Shown: positions 36,779 through 45,241, counted from the stretch's first letter. The stretch: 64,000 nt of DNA from Cyclobacteriaceae bacterium (GCA_016787645.1 JAEUUF010000015.1:186001-250000); one strand, 5' to 3'. Notes: generated from the sequence alone by a model not told the origin. Translations and numbers: made by a program.

Positions 36779-36925
36779 GGTCAGGTGTGTTATACAGCCT
36801 AAAGGACGCGCCCCGGCGATAAAGGTTGCTTGGGCCGGGACGTTTTTTCTGGTGGCAAATAAGTCGCCGCACATGAAATTGAGTGAAATTGGTAAATCGT
36901 CACCGGATGTTTGATATTTCATTTC

Positions 36926-37552
36926 ATGCCTGTCTATTCCTATAACACTATCCGGGAACCCGCCGAAGGCTATTTTAAGGACAGCGGCAGCCGCTTCCTT
37001 GCTTTTGCCTTCCCGGTAATTTCGGAGGCTGAAGTGAAGAACCAACTCCAGGCCCTACGCAAAAAGTATTTCGATGCCCGCCACCAAGGCTATGCATACA
37101 TCCTGGGCCCGGACCAAAAGACCTGGCGGGCATTCGATGATGGTGAGCCCAACCATTCCACCGGCGACCCGATCCTGGGCCAAATCAAATCCCGTAAGCT
37201 TACCAATGTACTCGTGGTTGTGGTTCGATATTTCGGGGGCACCAAACTAGGCGTAAGTGGGTTGATCGCGGCATACCGGGCAGCGGCTGATGACGCTCTG
37301 TCTCATGCCGTAATCGTTGCGAGAGATGTGATCACCACGCTGAACCTGGAGTTTGATTTTTCGGCGACGCCGTCGGTTATGAAACTGATCAAGGATTACC
37401 AGGTGACCATCCTGGAGCAGGCATTTACCGACAAGGCGTTGATGAAGCTGGAAGTCAAGCTCAAAGTGGAAGAGCAGGTGAAGGAGCGGGTTGCGCTCCT
37501 GAAGGCTATGGGGTCACCTATTGAGATTTCTCCGGGGCTTGAACGTCATTGA
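36926..37552 (+). CDS. YigZ/IMPACT family protein
   Basis: A 208-aa protein from ATG 36926 (the TTG at 36911 is not needed). FDARHQGYAYILG, FDDGEPNHSTGDPILGQI and VRYFGGTKLGVSGLI are the conserved blocks of the YigZ/IMPACT fold; the GTKLG region resembles ribosomal-protein S5-type folds. A C-terminal YigZ domain follows. The eukaryotic homologue IMPACT inhibits Gcn2; the bacterial function is not settled. It starts 147 bases from the divergent GIN gene. Confidence 0.9.
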   Translation: MPVYSYNTIREPAEGYFKDSGSRFLAFAFPVISEAEVKNQLQALRKKYFDARHQGYAYILGPDQKTWRAFDDGEPNHSTGDPILGQIKSRKLTNVLVVVVRYFGGTKLGVSGLIAAYRAAADDALSHAVIVARDVITTLNLEFDFSATPSVMKLIKDYQVTILEQAFTDKALMKLEVKLKVEEQVKERVALLKAMGSPIEISPGLERH

Positions 37553-37633
37553 TATACCGCAAAGTTGCTGAGACACAAAGTGGCGCGGCTGATTATCCAA
37601 TGAAATTCCTAATTTGTGAATTCGTTACAAGCT

Positions 37634-38869
37634 ATGTCTAAGCGAAGTCCTGCTGTATTCTTCATTTTTATTACCCTGCTGATCGACGTGACGGGTTTTG
37701 GCATCATCATTCCGGTAATGCCAAAACTGGTAATGACCTTGTTGGGCGAGGGCGCAACCCTGAGTATGGCTGCCACCTATGGCGGTTGGCTGATTTCTTC
37801 CTATGCGATCACCCAATTCTTCTGTGCACCCATTGTGGGTGGACTCAGCGATCAATATGGACGGCGTCCGGTGTTGCTCGGCTCTTTGTTCGGATTTGGG
37901 GTGGACTACCTCTTCCTGGTCTTCGCACCTTCCATTGGATGGCTGTTTATCGGGCGCATCGTGGCTGGAGCCATGGGAGCCAGCTTCACCACAGCCGGAG
38001 CTTATATCGCCGACATCAGCACAACCGAAAATCGCGCGCAGAATTTTGGTGTGGTGGGCGCAGCGTTTGGCTTGGGATTTATCATAGGGCCAATGATCGG
38101 CGGCCTGCTTGGTGATCTTGGGCCGCGGGTGCCGTTCATGGTGGCAGGGAGCCTTACGATGATTAACTGGCTCTACGGATACTTCATTCTGCCGGAATCG
38201 TTGAAACCTGAAAATCGGCGGCCGTTCAGTTGGGGTCGTGCCAATCCGATTGGTACGCTGACGAGCTTGTGGCAGTATCCGGTCATTGCGGGGATGTTGG
38301 TCGCACTTACCTTCCTGTATGTGGCGGTGCACGCCGTACAGAGCAACTGGTCGTATTATACCATGGAAAAATTCGGCTGGGGCCCAAAAGAGATAGGAAT
38401 CTCACTCGCTGTGATTGGTTTCACTTTCGCCCTGGTGCAAGGTGTGTTCATTCGGAAGATTATTCCCGCATTGGGTCAGCGACGCAGCGTCTATTTTGGA
38501 CTGGGATTCTATGCCGCTGGCTTTTTGCTGTATGCGATTTCGACACAAGGTTGGATGATGTATGCTTTTACAATTGTGTATTGCATGGGCGGAATCGCCG
38601 GCCCGGCTATGCAAGGCATTATGTCGGGCGTGGTGCCCTCCAATGCGCAGGGTGAATTGCAGGGAGGATTCACGAGCCTCATGAGCCTGACGGCAATCTT
38701 CGGCCCGCCCCTGATGAACAATCTTTTCTCCTTCTGCACCCGCCCCGGAGGTCCCATCTACCTGCCCAGTGCTGCCATGCTGCTGGGCTCCTTTCTGACC
38801 ATCATCTGCGTGATCCTCGCGCGCCAGACGCTGAAGAAGTATGTAAAGGAGGAGGGAAAAGGGAGTTGA
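37634..38869 (+). CDS. Tet-like MFS transporter
   Basis: A 411-aa permease from ATG 37634 (a GTG at 37616 would add six residues). LIDVTGFGIIIPVMPKL is the TetA-type first helix, GGLSDQYGRRPVLLGSLFGFGVDYL the loop 2-3 motif, and GAAFGLGFIIGPMIGGLLGD the drug-antiporter motif C. The group includes tetracycline/H+ antiporters, but many members act on other compounds, so resistance should not be assumed. About twelve helices. It is followed by the cassette repeats. Confidence 0.88.
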   Translation: MSKRSPAVFFIFITLLIDVTGFGIIIPVMPKLVMTLLGEGATLSMAATYGGWLISSYAITQFFCAPIVGGLSDQYGRRPVLLGSLFGFGVDYLFLVFAPSIGWLFIGRIVAGAMGASFTTAGAYIADISTTENRAQNFGVVGAAFGLGFIIGPMIGGLLGDLGPRVPFMVAGSLTMINWLYGYFILPESLKPENRRPFSWGRANPIGTLTSLWQYPVIAGMLVALTFLYVAVHAVQSNWSYYTMEKFGWGPKEIGISLAVIGFTFALVQGVFIRKIIPALGQRRSVYFGLGFYAAGFLLYAISTQGWMMYAFTIVYCMGGIAGPAMQGIMSGVVPSNAQGELQGGFTSLMSLTAIFGPPLMNNLFSFCTRPGGPIYLPSAAMLLGSFLTIICVILARQTLKKYVKEEGKGS

Positions 38870-38893
38870 CCAGTGTTTCCTTAGGTGTGGAGT

Positions 38894-38937
38894 GAATATT
38901 GAATATCGAACGCTGAATTTCGAATTTCAAAGTGCCA
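38894..38937. repeat. Left-end repeat, unit 1
   Basis: A 44-base AT-rich repeat with core GAATATCGAACGCTGAATTT; it differs from 39063-39106 at four positions by eye. Confidence 0.85.
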
Positions 38938-38991
38938 TCCAACTCTAGCGTTCCTTATTCTGCTTCTGAGCCTTTGTTTTTCCTTAACACT

Positions 38992-39062
38992 ACTTCATTA
39001 TTCAACATTCGACGTTCAATATTTGATATTTAATCCGCTGCGAACCGAGGACTCGAGGTGTC
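38992..39062. repeat. Right-end repeat, unit 1
   Basis: Aligns with 39650-39722 over about 73 bases with about 18 differences and one gap. Its inner part is roughly the reverse complement of the left end, about 24 of 32 positions, so the pair resembles terminal inverted repeats. Confidence 0.7.
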
Positions 39063-39106
39063 TAATATCGAATATCGAACGCTGAATTTCGAATGTCAAA
39101 GTACCA
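39063..39106. repeat. Left-end repeat, unit 2
   Basis: A 44-base copy of the left end, starting at the junction with unit 1 and ending 17 bases before the four-helix-bundle stop codon. Confidence 0.85.
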
Positions 39107-39122
39107 GTGATACGGAGGCTCC

Positions 39123-39521
39123 TTAAACAACATCAGAGCCTTGGCTGTTCCTTTGAGTGGTCTTCAGGCTGGCGACAAAGATCGCAGTTAGTTCCCTGGT
39201 CTCGGAGACTATGCCGGAGTCTTTCAAAAGCATTTTTCGCTCCAGAATCCTCAGATTAATGGAGCTTTCCCGAAGTTCTTTCGTAATCACTTTAAGCTTA
39301 TGCGTAAAATCCTTACGAGATTCGGCGCCCTGGGCCTCACCGTAATTAAGCGCTGGCGACGTTCCTGAACGCAACAATTGTCTTCCCAAATGATTGCCTA
39401 CCATAGTATCGGGGAGCAGCTCAACTACGTCAATAATTCGCAATGAGTAATTGATCAACCTTTCTTCAAGGTCATACTTCGGACCTGGTTTTGTCATGGG
39501 CTTTGCAGGCTTGATCTTCAA
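39123..39521 (-). CDS. Four-helix-bundle protein (23S rRNA intervening-sequence protein family)
   Basis: A protein of 132 aa, or 124 aa from the ATG at 39497. YDLEERLINYSLRIIDVVE, GRQLLRSGTSPALNYGEA and ESRKDFTHKLKVITKELRE are the conserved helices of the S23/IVP family of four-helix bundles. Members were first seen inside rRNA intervening sequences; free-standing ones have no known function, and the related Avd protein assists diversity-generating retroelements. No reverse transcriptase or rRNA is near. The gene sits between AT-rich end repeats that make it look like a cassette. Confidence 0.85.
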   Translation of the reverse strand: MKIKPAKPMTKPGPKYDLEERLINYSLRIIDVVELLPDTMVGNHLGRQLLRSGTSPALNYGEAQGAESRKDFTHKLKVITKELRESSINLRILERKMLLKDSGIVSETRELTAIFVASLKTTQRNSQGSDVV

Positions 39522-39649
39522 ACCTAAGCGCGAAAATATTTGATGTCAATCCGGAAACAGGGACGAAAAAGGCTGGGAATTCATGAAACGCAGACCTCTA
39601 CAATTCAGGATTGCCCTTAATCACAGGAGCTACATAAGGTGTTTGCCCC

Positions 39650-39722
39650 ACTTCATCATTTGAAATTTGGTGTTTGATATTCGATATTTCAACCTGCTGC
39701 AAACCCAGGATTTAGGGTGTCT
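39650..39722. repeat. Right-end repeat, unit 2
   Basis: Aligns with 38992-39062. Its last eleven bases form the final codons and the TAA stop of the exonuclease gene on the minus strand. Confidence 0.7.
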
Positions 39723-40317
39723 CATCCCACATCAACGACACCTTCAGCGCTTCGTACATCCGCAGGCATACCCAGGCATCGGTGGCCGCATAGCTGATTT
39801 GCTTTTCGTCCAGTTTGGGGGCTTCCCAGTTGCTGGTCTGGGCACTTTTGGAGATTCGAAAACCCAGAATCAGGGCGGTCAATTTTTTCACACCTTCTAC
39901 TTCAAATCCGGCTGCTTTGGTGAGCATCGTTAGCTCGAGGAATCCTTTTGGCGTGAATTTCTTCAACCACTGCAGGGCCTTGATGTCATCACGGATAGCG
40001 ACCCCGATTTTGAGAATGGCTTCATTTTCAAAGAAGGCCTTCATATCCGGGGTAAGCCCAGTGGCATTCAGGCGAAAGAGAAAAACCTTGTGTGGTATGG
40101 CCAGTTGCAGGATGGCTACCTTGTTGCGCTGGCCCCGGACGAACACCGGCTTAGTTTCTGTGTCGAACCCGACGTACTCATGGGCATTAATCTCGTGAAA
40201 GGCCGCCCGCACTTTCGTTGGATCGGAAATAACCACTACTTCGCCTTCATAAGCGCCGAGTGGCAGCTCATTCAGCTCCTCGTTGGTAATGTTCTTGCTG
40301 AAGTCCGGCCGATTCAT
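39712..40317 (-). CDS. 3'-5' exonuclease, DEDDy family
   Basis: A 201-aa protein with the exonuclease motifs: YVGFDTETKP (Exo I, Asp and Glu), LKIGVAIRDDI (Exo II region) and ISYAATDAWVCLRMYE (Exo III with Tyr and Asp). It is a stand-alone RNase D/WRN-type domain that degrades RNA or DNA from the 3' end in the cytoplasm. Its C-terminal residues DETP and stop lie inside a cassette end repeat, so the original tail may have been replaced. Its start overlaps the stop of the next upstream gene by four bases. Confidence 0.88.
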   Translation of the reverse strand: MNRPDFSKNITNEELNELPLGAYEGEVVVISDPTKVRAAFHEINAHEYVGFDTETKPVFVRGQRNKVAILQLAIPHKVFLFRLNATGLTPDMKAFFENEAILKIGVAIRDDIKALQWLKKFTPKGFLELTMLTKAAGFEVEGVKKLTALILGFRISKSAQTSNWEAPKLDEKQISYAATDAWVCLRMYEALKVSLMWDETP

Positions 40318-41438
40318 TTCGTCTCTACCCGGTAGATCACCCCGCGGTCATTGAGATAGTTGAGCATGAACTTGAAATGCTCCGCCGAAGCACCAAGGTA
40401 TTCGGGTGGAGAAACACCTTTATGATGGTACAAGCCATCCATAACCAGGTGAGCAGCTGCCGTGCACGTATAGCCCGTGGTGCGGGCCATGGAAAGGTTC
40501 CCGTCACTGTCGGTGTGATCGAGCAAGTTGTACTCGTACGTCACATTTTTGCCGTTCTCGATCCCGGTCATACGGATCCGCATCACCGTAAACTCTTTTT
40601 CGCCGGGTTTGAGTTTCCATTTGGGGAAAAGAAGCTTAGCGGTCACGTCGATGGGCCGTATCTTCATGCCCTTGACCTCGATGGGATCGTAAGAAAAGAA
40701 ACCGGTTTCGCGAAGTACGCGGAGGTACTCAATGCATCCAGGGTAGCGAAGTGTCTTCTCAATCATGTTCGGAATATGGCTCATCGTTTTGATGAGCGAG
40801 CGCAACCCGTCCGAGTTCCAGGATTCCAGCGTTCCCACTTCAGGGAATGAAATCAGTTCAGGATCGGAGAGTGCTTCTTTCACGACCACGCTGCTATTCT
40901 GAACATAGCGCGCCGGACGGATATACTCTTCAATCACATCAATCGGAGAAAAGACCGCCTTGTACTCGTAGGGCCACTCACGCACTACGGGTAAGCCCCC
41001 CACCAGGCACTCATAATGGGTGATCTTCATTTTCTTGTCATGGTATCCGAGGATTACGTTTCCCATGCCGGGCGCTACACCGCAGTCCGTCACGATGGTA
41101 ACTCCTTTGGCTTTCGCCAGTTCGTCGAGCCCGAACGGATCCTCGGGGAAGAACGAGATATCAACCATGTTCTTGCCGGCCTCAATGACCGCCTTGACCG
41201 TCTCATATCCCATAAAACCCGGTACCGCCCCGATAACGAGATCAAAAGGTGCAACGAGTGCCTTCAACGATTTAGTATCGCTCAAGTCAACCCGCTGGGT
41301 TGCCACCCCGGATTTCTTGACTTCGGCCAGCGCGGCTTCGCTAATGTCTACCGAAGTCACCTCAAATGATTTGGCGAGGTCTATCGCCATGGTCTTGCCC
41401 ACCAAACCCGCACCCAATACAACCACTTTCTTCTTCAT
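40314..41438 (-). CDS. Saccharopine dehydrogenase-like protein
   Basis: A 374-aa protein starting with a Rossmann fold: VVVLGAGLVGKTMAIDLA, then an acidic residue at the end of the second strand (VTSVDIS). FDLVIGAVPGFMGYETVKAVIEAGKNMVDISFF and TDCGVAPGMGNVILGY are blocks of the saccharopine-dehydrogenase/lysine-ketoglutarate-reductase family. It would oxidise or reduce a C-N bond in lysine-type metabolism with NAD(P); other members reduce different imino acids. It is coupled to the exonuclease gene by a four-base overlap. Confidence 0.85.
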   Translation of the reverse strand: MKKKVVVLGAGLVGKTMAIDLAKSFEVTSVDISEAALAEVKKSGVATQRVDLSDTKSLKALVAPFDLVIGAVPGFMGYETVKAVIEAGKNMVDISFFPEDPFGLDELAKAKGVTIVTDCGVAPGMGNVILGYHDKKMKITHYECLVGGLPVVREWPYEYKAVFSPIDVIEEYIRPARYVQNSSVVVKEALSDPELISFPEVGTLESWNSDGLRSLIKTMSHIPNMIEKTLRYPGCIEYLRVLRETGFFSYDPIEVKGMKIRPIDVTAKLLFPKWKLKPGEKEFTVMRIRMTGIENGKNVTYEYNLLDHTDSDGNLSMARTTGYTCTAAAHLVMDGLYHHKGVSPPEYLGASAEHFKFMLNYLNDRGVIYRVETK

Positions 41439-41514
41439 AGAACTGCCATTATTTTATCTACCTTCAACTTAATACCTTTTCCTAACGTCGATACTTTAAC
41501 ACCCTGACCTGTAT

Positions 41515-42024
41515 ATGTTTGAAGCCGCGAAGATACTTGAAAAAGCGAAACGCTCAGCGTTTTGGCTTTGGGTTCTGAATCAGGCGCACCCTCGCCGTGT
41601 TCCGTTTAACCTGCCACACAAATTTGAAATTGTGGGGTTGTCTGATCAGCACCTGAAGGCACGCATTCCTTACCGGCGCAGCAACCTTAACCACATTCGG
41701 GGATTGCATGCCTGTGCCCTGGCCACCCTCTCTGAATTTGCTACTGGCTTTCTTTTGTTGTCCCGGCTGGACGGCACCAAGTACCGCATGATTATGCAGC
41801 GCATTGAGATGGATTACCACTACCAGGGAAAAATGGATGCCTTCGCAGAATTTGCTGTTACCGATGAATGGCTTCATGCTTCGATACTCGGCCCGCTACA
41901 ATCCGCTGAATCCGTGGTAGTGCCTTGCGTGGTCAAGATCCATGACGCGAAGGGTAACCACCTTACCACGGGAAAGGTGTTCTGGCAGTTCAAGAATTGG
42001 TCAAGTGTAAAGACAAAGACTTGA
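41515..42024 (+). CDS. DUF4442 hotdog-fold protein
   Basis: A 169-aa protein. RIPYRRSNLNHIRGLHACALATLSEFATG is the characteristic DUF4442 region, akin to hotdog thioesterases, where the helix packs into the sheet. It may act on acyl-CoA or acyl-ACP, or may have lost activity. It is the first gene of a plus-strand group with Mpo1-like, GNAT-like and GT2 genes. It diverges from the saccharopine-dehydrogenase gene. Confidence 0.78.
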   Translation: MFEAAKILEKAKRSAFWLWVLNQAHPRRVPFNLPHKFEIVGLSDQHLKARIPYRRSNLNHIRGLHACALATLSEFATGFLLLSRLDGTKYRMIMQRIEMDYHYQGKMDAFAEFAVTDEWLHASILGPLQSAESVVVPCVVKIHDAKGNHLTTGKVFWQFKNWSSVKTKT

Positions 42025-42054
42025 GGTTTATGGTGTTTTGAGTAATTTCACTTC

Positions 42055-42543
42055 ATGATGGAAACCACAATGCGCAAGATTGATCAACTCCTCGCGGAAT
42101 ATGGCGAGAGTCATCAGAATTCAACCAACAAAGCCATTCATTGGATTTGTGTTCCGTTGATATTCTTCAGTGTACTTGGGCTGTTCGCCTCAATCCCAGC
42201 CGGTCCGGTGCAATACTTATTGGGGGATAATCCCTATGCGCACTGGGCAACGGTTTTTGTGATCCTCGGCCTGGCTTATTATGTCACGCTCTCGATTCCG
42301 CTTGCCTTCGGGATGATGCTTTTCAGTGCAATGTGCTTGTACTTCATCAACGTGATTACTTCCCAGGGCTGGACCTTGTGGGTGGTTTGCCTGACCATTT
42401 TCGTCCTCGCATGGATCGGTCAATTCTACGGGCACAAAGTGGAAGGCAAGAAACCTTCTTTCCTCAAGGACCTTCAGTTCCTGCTGATTGGACCTGCCTG
42501 GCTGATGCACTTTGTATTCAAACGAATGGGAATCCCATACTGA
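42055..42543 (+). CDS. Mpo1-like (DUF962) membrane protein
   Basis: A 162-aa protein with four membrane segments. YGESHQNSTNKAIHWICVPLI at the start and GQFYGHKVEGKKPSFLKDL near the end carry the conserved histidines of the DUF962/Mpo1 family. Yeast Mpo1 is an Fe2+-dependent dioxygenase that alpha-oxidises 2-hydroxy fatty acids; a similar lipid role is possible here. The next gene begins directly after its stop codon. Confidence 0.88.
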   Translation: MMETTMRKIDQLLAEYGESHQNSTNKAIHWICVPLIFFSVLGLFASIPAGPVQYLLGDNPYAHWATVFVILGLAYYVTLSIPLAFGMMLFSAMCLYFINVITSQGWTLWVVCLTIFVLAWIGQFYGHKVEGKKPSFLKDLQFLLIGPAWLMHFVFKRMGIPY

Positions 42544-43479
42544 TTGGAGACAGGCTATAGCGTTACAACAGAATTACCCCCCGGGTACTCGCCGGATTTT
42601 GATTTCTTCTTGTTCGGCGAATCCCGACACCTCGCGCTTCAATCGCCCGAGTGGCTGCGTTTTTACCTCCTGAGGAAACCAAGCCAGAAAATCATGGCCC
42701 AAGTGGCCTTTCACGTGAGCGATCATGTGGCCCGGTCGCCACTCCGCGCCCCGTTTGGTTCTTTCCTGTTTTCTGATCGCGCGGCTCCCCAGGGACTTTA
42801 TGATTTTGTGCACCAGGTGGAACGGCAATTGAGTAAGCGGGGAGTCTCCATTGTAACCCTGACCGAACCCCCATCCGTGTACCGGACGAAGGGCGCGTTG
42901 CTTCACACCATCCTCCTCAACCAGGGTTACCGCATCTCCAATGCTGAACTGAGTTCCTGCATCCGCATCGACCGGTTGGACTTCGAGGAGAAGATTGAAG
43001 CCTGGGAAAAGCGCAAAATCAAACAGGCAAAGCAGAAAGGAGTGGTTGTTCGCATACTGCCGATTGATCAGCTGGCCTTGGTTTATCAATTTATCCAGAA
43101 ATGCCGTGAACAACGATCGCATACCTTGAGTATGACCTTGCCTGAACTCGAGGCCACGGCCAGGCCTTATCAGCACGAGTTTGTTCTATCGGGGGCATTC
43201 CTGCATAAAGAAATGGTAGCGGCTTCCATTGCCATCCGGGTTCACCCCAACATTCTTTACAATTTTTACAGCGGTCACCTTAAAAAACACGATTCGTTCA
43301 GCCCCATGGTGATGCTGCTCGGTGGATTGTACCGCTATTGCGAAAAGCAAAACATCCAGCTTCTCGACCTGGGAACTTCGTCCCTCCATGGGCAGCCCAA
43401 CTTCACCTTGTTGGACTTCAAGCTTCGGCTCGGAGCAGAACCATCGATCAAACTCAGTTTCGAAAAGCAACTCGGCTGA
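42544..43479 (+). CDS. GNAT/FemAB-like acyltransferase
   Basis: A 311-aa protein read from TTG 42544, directly after the Mpo1 stop; the next in-frame ATG is about 50 residues on and would remove part of the fold. It resembles the two-domain FemAB/GNAT-like proteins that act in polysaccharide or peptide modification: WEKRKIKQAKQKGVVVRIL, SGAFLHKEMVAASIAIRV and NFYSGHLKKHDSFSPMVML are recognisable regions. Acceptor and donor are unknown. Its stop overlaps the start of the glycosyltransferase gene, so the two are coupled. Confidence 0.65.
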   Translation: METGYSVTTELPPGYSPDFDFFLFGESRHLALQSPEWLRFYLLRKPSQKIMAQVAFHVSDHVARSPLRAPFGSFLFSDRAAPQGLYDFVHQVERQLSKRGVSIVTLTEPPSVYRTKGALLHTILLNQGYRISNAELSSCIRIDRLDFEEKIEAWEKRKIKQAKQKGVVVRILPIDQLALVYQFIQKCREQRSHTLSMTLPELEATARPYQHEFVLSGAFLHKEMVAASIAIRVHPNILYNFYSGHLKKHDSFSPMVMLLGGLYRYCEKQNIQLLDLGTSSLHGQPNFTLLDFKLRLGAEPSIKLSFEKQLG

Positions 43480-44321
43480 TGGAGCCCCGTGTTTCTGTCA
43501 TCTGCCTGTGCTTCAACCATGCGCGGTTTGTCTGCGAGTCGTTGGATTCCGTCATTCATCAAACTTATCCACAAGTCGAATTGATTGTGGTGGACGATGC
43601 CAGTAGCGATAATAGCGTGGCTGTAATTCGGGAATGGCTTCTTCAGCATGATGGAGTGGAATTCCTTACGATCAACGAGAATGTGGGTAATTGCCAGGCA
43701 TTTAACATGGGACTGAGGCGGGCTACCGGAAAATACATCATTGACCTCTCCGGGGATGATCGACTAACGCCGTCGCGGGTTGAACGAGGCGTATCCTTCA
43801 TGGAAATGCATCCGGAAGTGGGTGTACAATTTTCAGACGCCGAGCTGATCGACGAAGCGGGCAAACGCCTCGGCTTTCATTCGGATCGCTTTCCTCACGC
43901 CACCATCCCGCAAGGCGAAGTGTTCCGCGAAGTGCTTTCGCGCTATTTCATCAACAGTCCTACCATGATGATCCGCAAAAGTTTGTTCGATGAATTAGGG
44001 GGTTACGATGAATCACTCGCTTACGAGGATTTTGACTTTTGGGTCCGTTCCTCGCAAAGAACACAATACGCCTACCTTCCCGAACCGCTCGTGCAGCGAC
44101 GCGTGGTGACTGCCTCCATGGGAAAAAGACAATATGCCCCTAACAGTGCTCAACAATGGTCTACGCTCAAAGTCTGTCGCAAAGCGTTAGCGTTGTGTCG
44201 CGACAGAGAGGACCGCTTGGCATTAAGAAAGAGGACAGGATTTGAGTTCAGGCAGGCGCTGCGCACAGGCAATTTCTCACTGGCATGGCAATATGTCGGC
44301 CTTTGGCGGGAAATCAGATGA
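43479..44321 (+). CDS. Family 2 glycosyltransferase
   Basis: A 280-aa protein from ATG 43479, overlapping the GNAT stop by one base. RVSVICLCFNHARFVCESLDSV, IVVDDASSDNSV and DLSGDDRLTP are the nucleotide-sugar binding and DxD-type motifs of the GT2 fold. YDESLAYEDFDFWVR is the ED-containing region near the catalytic base. It transfers a sugar from a nucleotide donor, probably to a surface glycan; the acceptor is unknown. It converges with rsgA, 2 bases apart. Confidence 0.88.
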   Translation: MEPRVSVICLCFNHARFVCESLDSVIHQTYPQVELIVVDDASSDNSVAVIREWLLQHDGVEFLTINENVGNCQAFNMGLRRATGKYIIDLSGDDRLTPSRVERGVSFMEMHPEVGVQFSDAELIDEAGKRLGFHSDRFPHATIPQGEVFREVLSRYFINSPTMMIRKSLFDELGGYDESLAYEDFDFWVRSSQRTQYAYLPEPLVQRRVVTASMGKRQYAPNSAQQWSTLKVCRKALALCRDREDRLALRKRTGFEFRQALRTGNFSLAWQYVGLWREIR

Positions 44322-44323
44322 GC

Positions 44324-45241
44324 TTACTTCCGATTGTCTTTCCCGGTCACCATGTTCACGTAACTGTCATACCGGGAGAGATAGATACGGCCGTCTTCCA
44401 CTGCCTGGCGCACGGCACAGCCAGGTTCGGTGAGATGCAGGCAGCGGGACCCAAATTTGCAGTCGAGCCGCAACTCTCGCATTTCCGGGAAGTAATCAGA
44501 GATTTCCTGGGAGGTCATTTCTGACAGACCCCATTCTTTTACGCCGGGAGTGTCAATCACAAAGGTCTTGGAATCAATGTGGAACATCTCCGCAAAGGTT
44601 GTGGTATGTGTTCCTTTTTGTGTGGCATCGGAAACTTCGCGCACCGCCTGCTTAAGGTGAGGAAAAAGACGGTTGAGCAGGGTTGATTTTCCAACGCCGG
44701 AGTGGCCGGCGATCAGCGTGGTTTTGTTGCGGAGGAGTTCACGGACCGATTCGAGGGACTCGTCTGCCTTGGCCGAGATGAACTCAGTGGCAACGCCCAC
44801 GGCACTGTACAGGTTTTGAAGTTGGTCCACTTCGTTCCGTTCCTCCTCCGAAAGCAGGTCTTTCTTGTTGAATACGATCACCTGCGCGATCCGAAAGGCT
44901 TCTGCGCTGACCAGGAAGCGGTCGATAAAACCGGTGGAGGTCCGCGGGTGTTTCAGTGTGGCAATCAGCAGCACCTGGTCGACGTTGGCGGCCAGCACAT
45001 GGGTGTGTCCCGTCTTCTTGACCGATTGGCGAAGGATATGATTGTCGCGTGGTTTTACCTCAGTAATTGATGCGTCCTTGTTGTCGATGATCAACTCTAC
45101 GACGTCCCCCACGGCAACCGGATTGGATTCCTTGACTTCTTCCAGCCTGAGTTTCCCCTGAAGCCGGCAAAGATAAACTTGCCTGTCTTCGCCCAGCACT
45201 TCGTACCAGGACCCTGTCGACTTCATCACACGCCCTTCCAT
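44324..45241 (-). CDS. rsgA: Small ribosomal subunit GTPase RsgA
   Basis: A 305-aa protein with an N-terminal OB domain, then the circularly permuted GTPase order: G4 NKKD (residues 125-128), G1 GHSGVGKST (179-187), G3 DTPG. The C-terminal zinc knuckle CKFGSRCLHLTEPGC has the C-x5-C-x-H-x5-C pattern. RsgA aids late maturation of the 30S subunit. It overlaps the 3' end of waaA by 16 bases, so the two are coupled. Confidence 0.95.
   Translation of the reverse strand: MEGRVMKSTGSWYEVLGEDRQVYLCRLQGKLRLEEVKESNPVAVGDVVELIIDNKDASITEVKPRDNHILRQSVKKTGHTHVLAANVDQVLLIATLKHPRTSTGFIDRFLVSAEAFRIAQVIVFNKKDLLSEEERNEVDQLQNLYSAVGVATEFISAKADESLESVRELLRNKTTLIAGHSGVGKSTLLNRLFPHLKQAVREVSDATQKGTHTTTFAEMFHIDSKTFVIDTPGVKEWGLSEMTSQEISDYFPEMRELRLDCKFGSRCLHLTEPGCAVRQAVEDGRIYLSRYDSYVNMVTGKDNRK

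Larger units (their letters stand above)
38894..39062. mobile_element. Deleted (MITE-like) copy of the four-helix-bundle cassette
   Basis: A 169-bp unit with the same ends as the full copy beside it. Its left end (38894-38937) matches 39063-39106 at 40 of 44 bases. Its right end (38992-39062) matches 39650-39722 at about three quarters. Between them, about 38948-38988 aligns with the last about 40 bases of the four-helix-bundle gene, including its stop. It is thus a deletion derivative that kept only the gene's 3' tail. Confidence 0.6.
39063..39722. mobile_element. Full four-helix-bundle cassette
   Basis: A 660-bp unit: left end (39063-39106), the four-helix-bundle gene (39123-39521, minus strand), a 128-base non-coding stretch, and right end (39650-39722). 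It abuts the deleted copy directly, so the two are in tandem. The right end overlaps the last codons and stop of the exonuclease gene (39712-40317). No transposase is encoded inside, so any mobility would need outside enzymes. Confidence 0.55.

Noticed and set aside
36779-37045. An N-terminal extension of the GIN gene
   Set aside because: It would place the clear signal peptide about 90 residues inside the protein.
37634-38869. Tetracycline resistance gene
   Set aside because: The MFS family match is general; no regulator or resistance context is present, so only a Tet-like transporter is called.
38870-39122. CRISPR-like array, because of repeated AT-rich units
   Set aside because: Only two left-end copies, no regular spacers, no cas genes; the units have distinct left and right ends around gene sequence.
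39123-39521. Diversity-generating retroelement accessory gene (Avd)
   Set aside because: No reverse transcriptase, template repeat or variable repeat is visible nearby.
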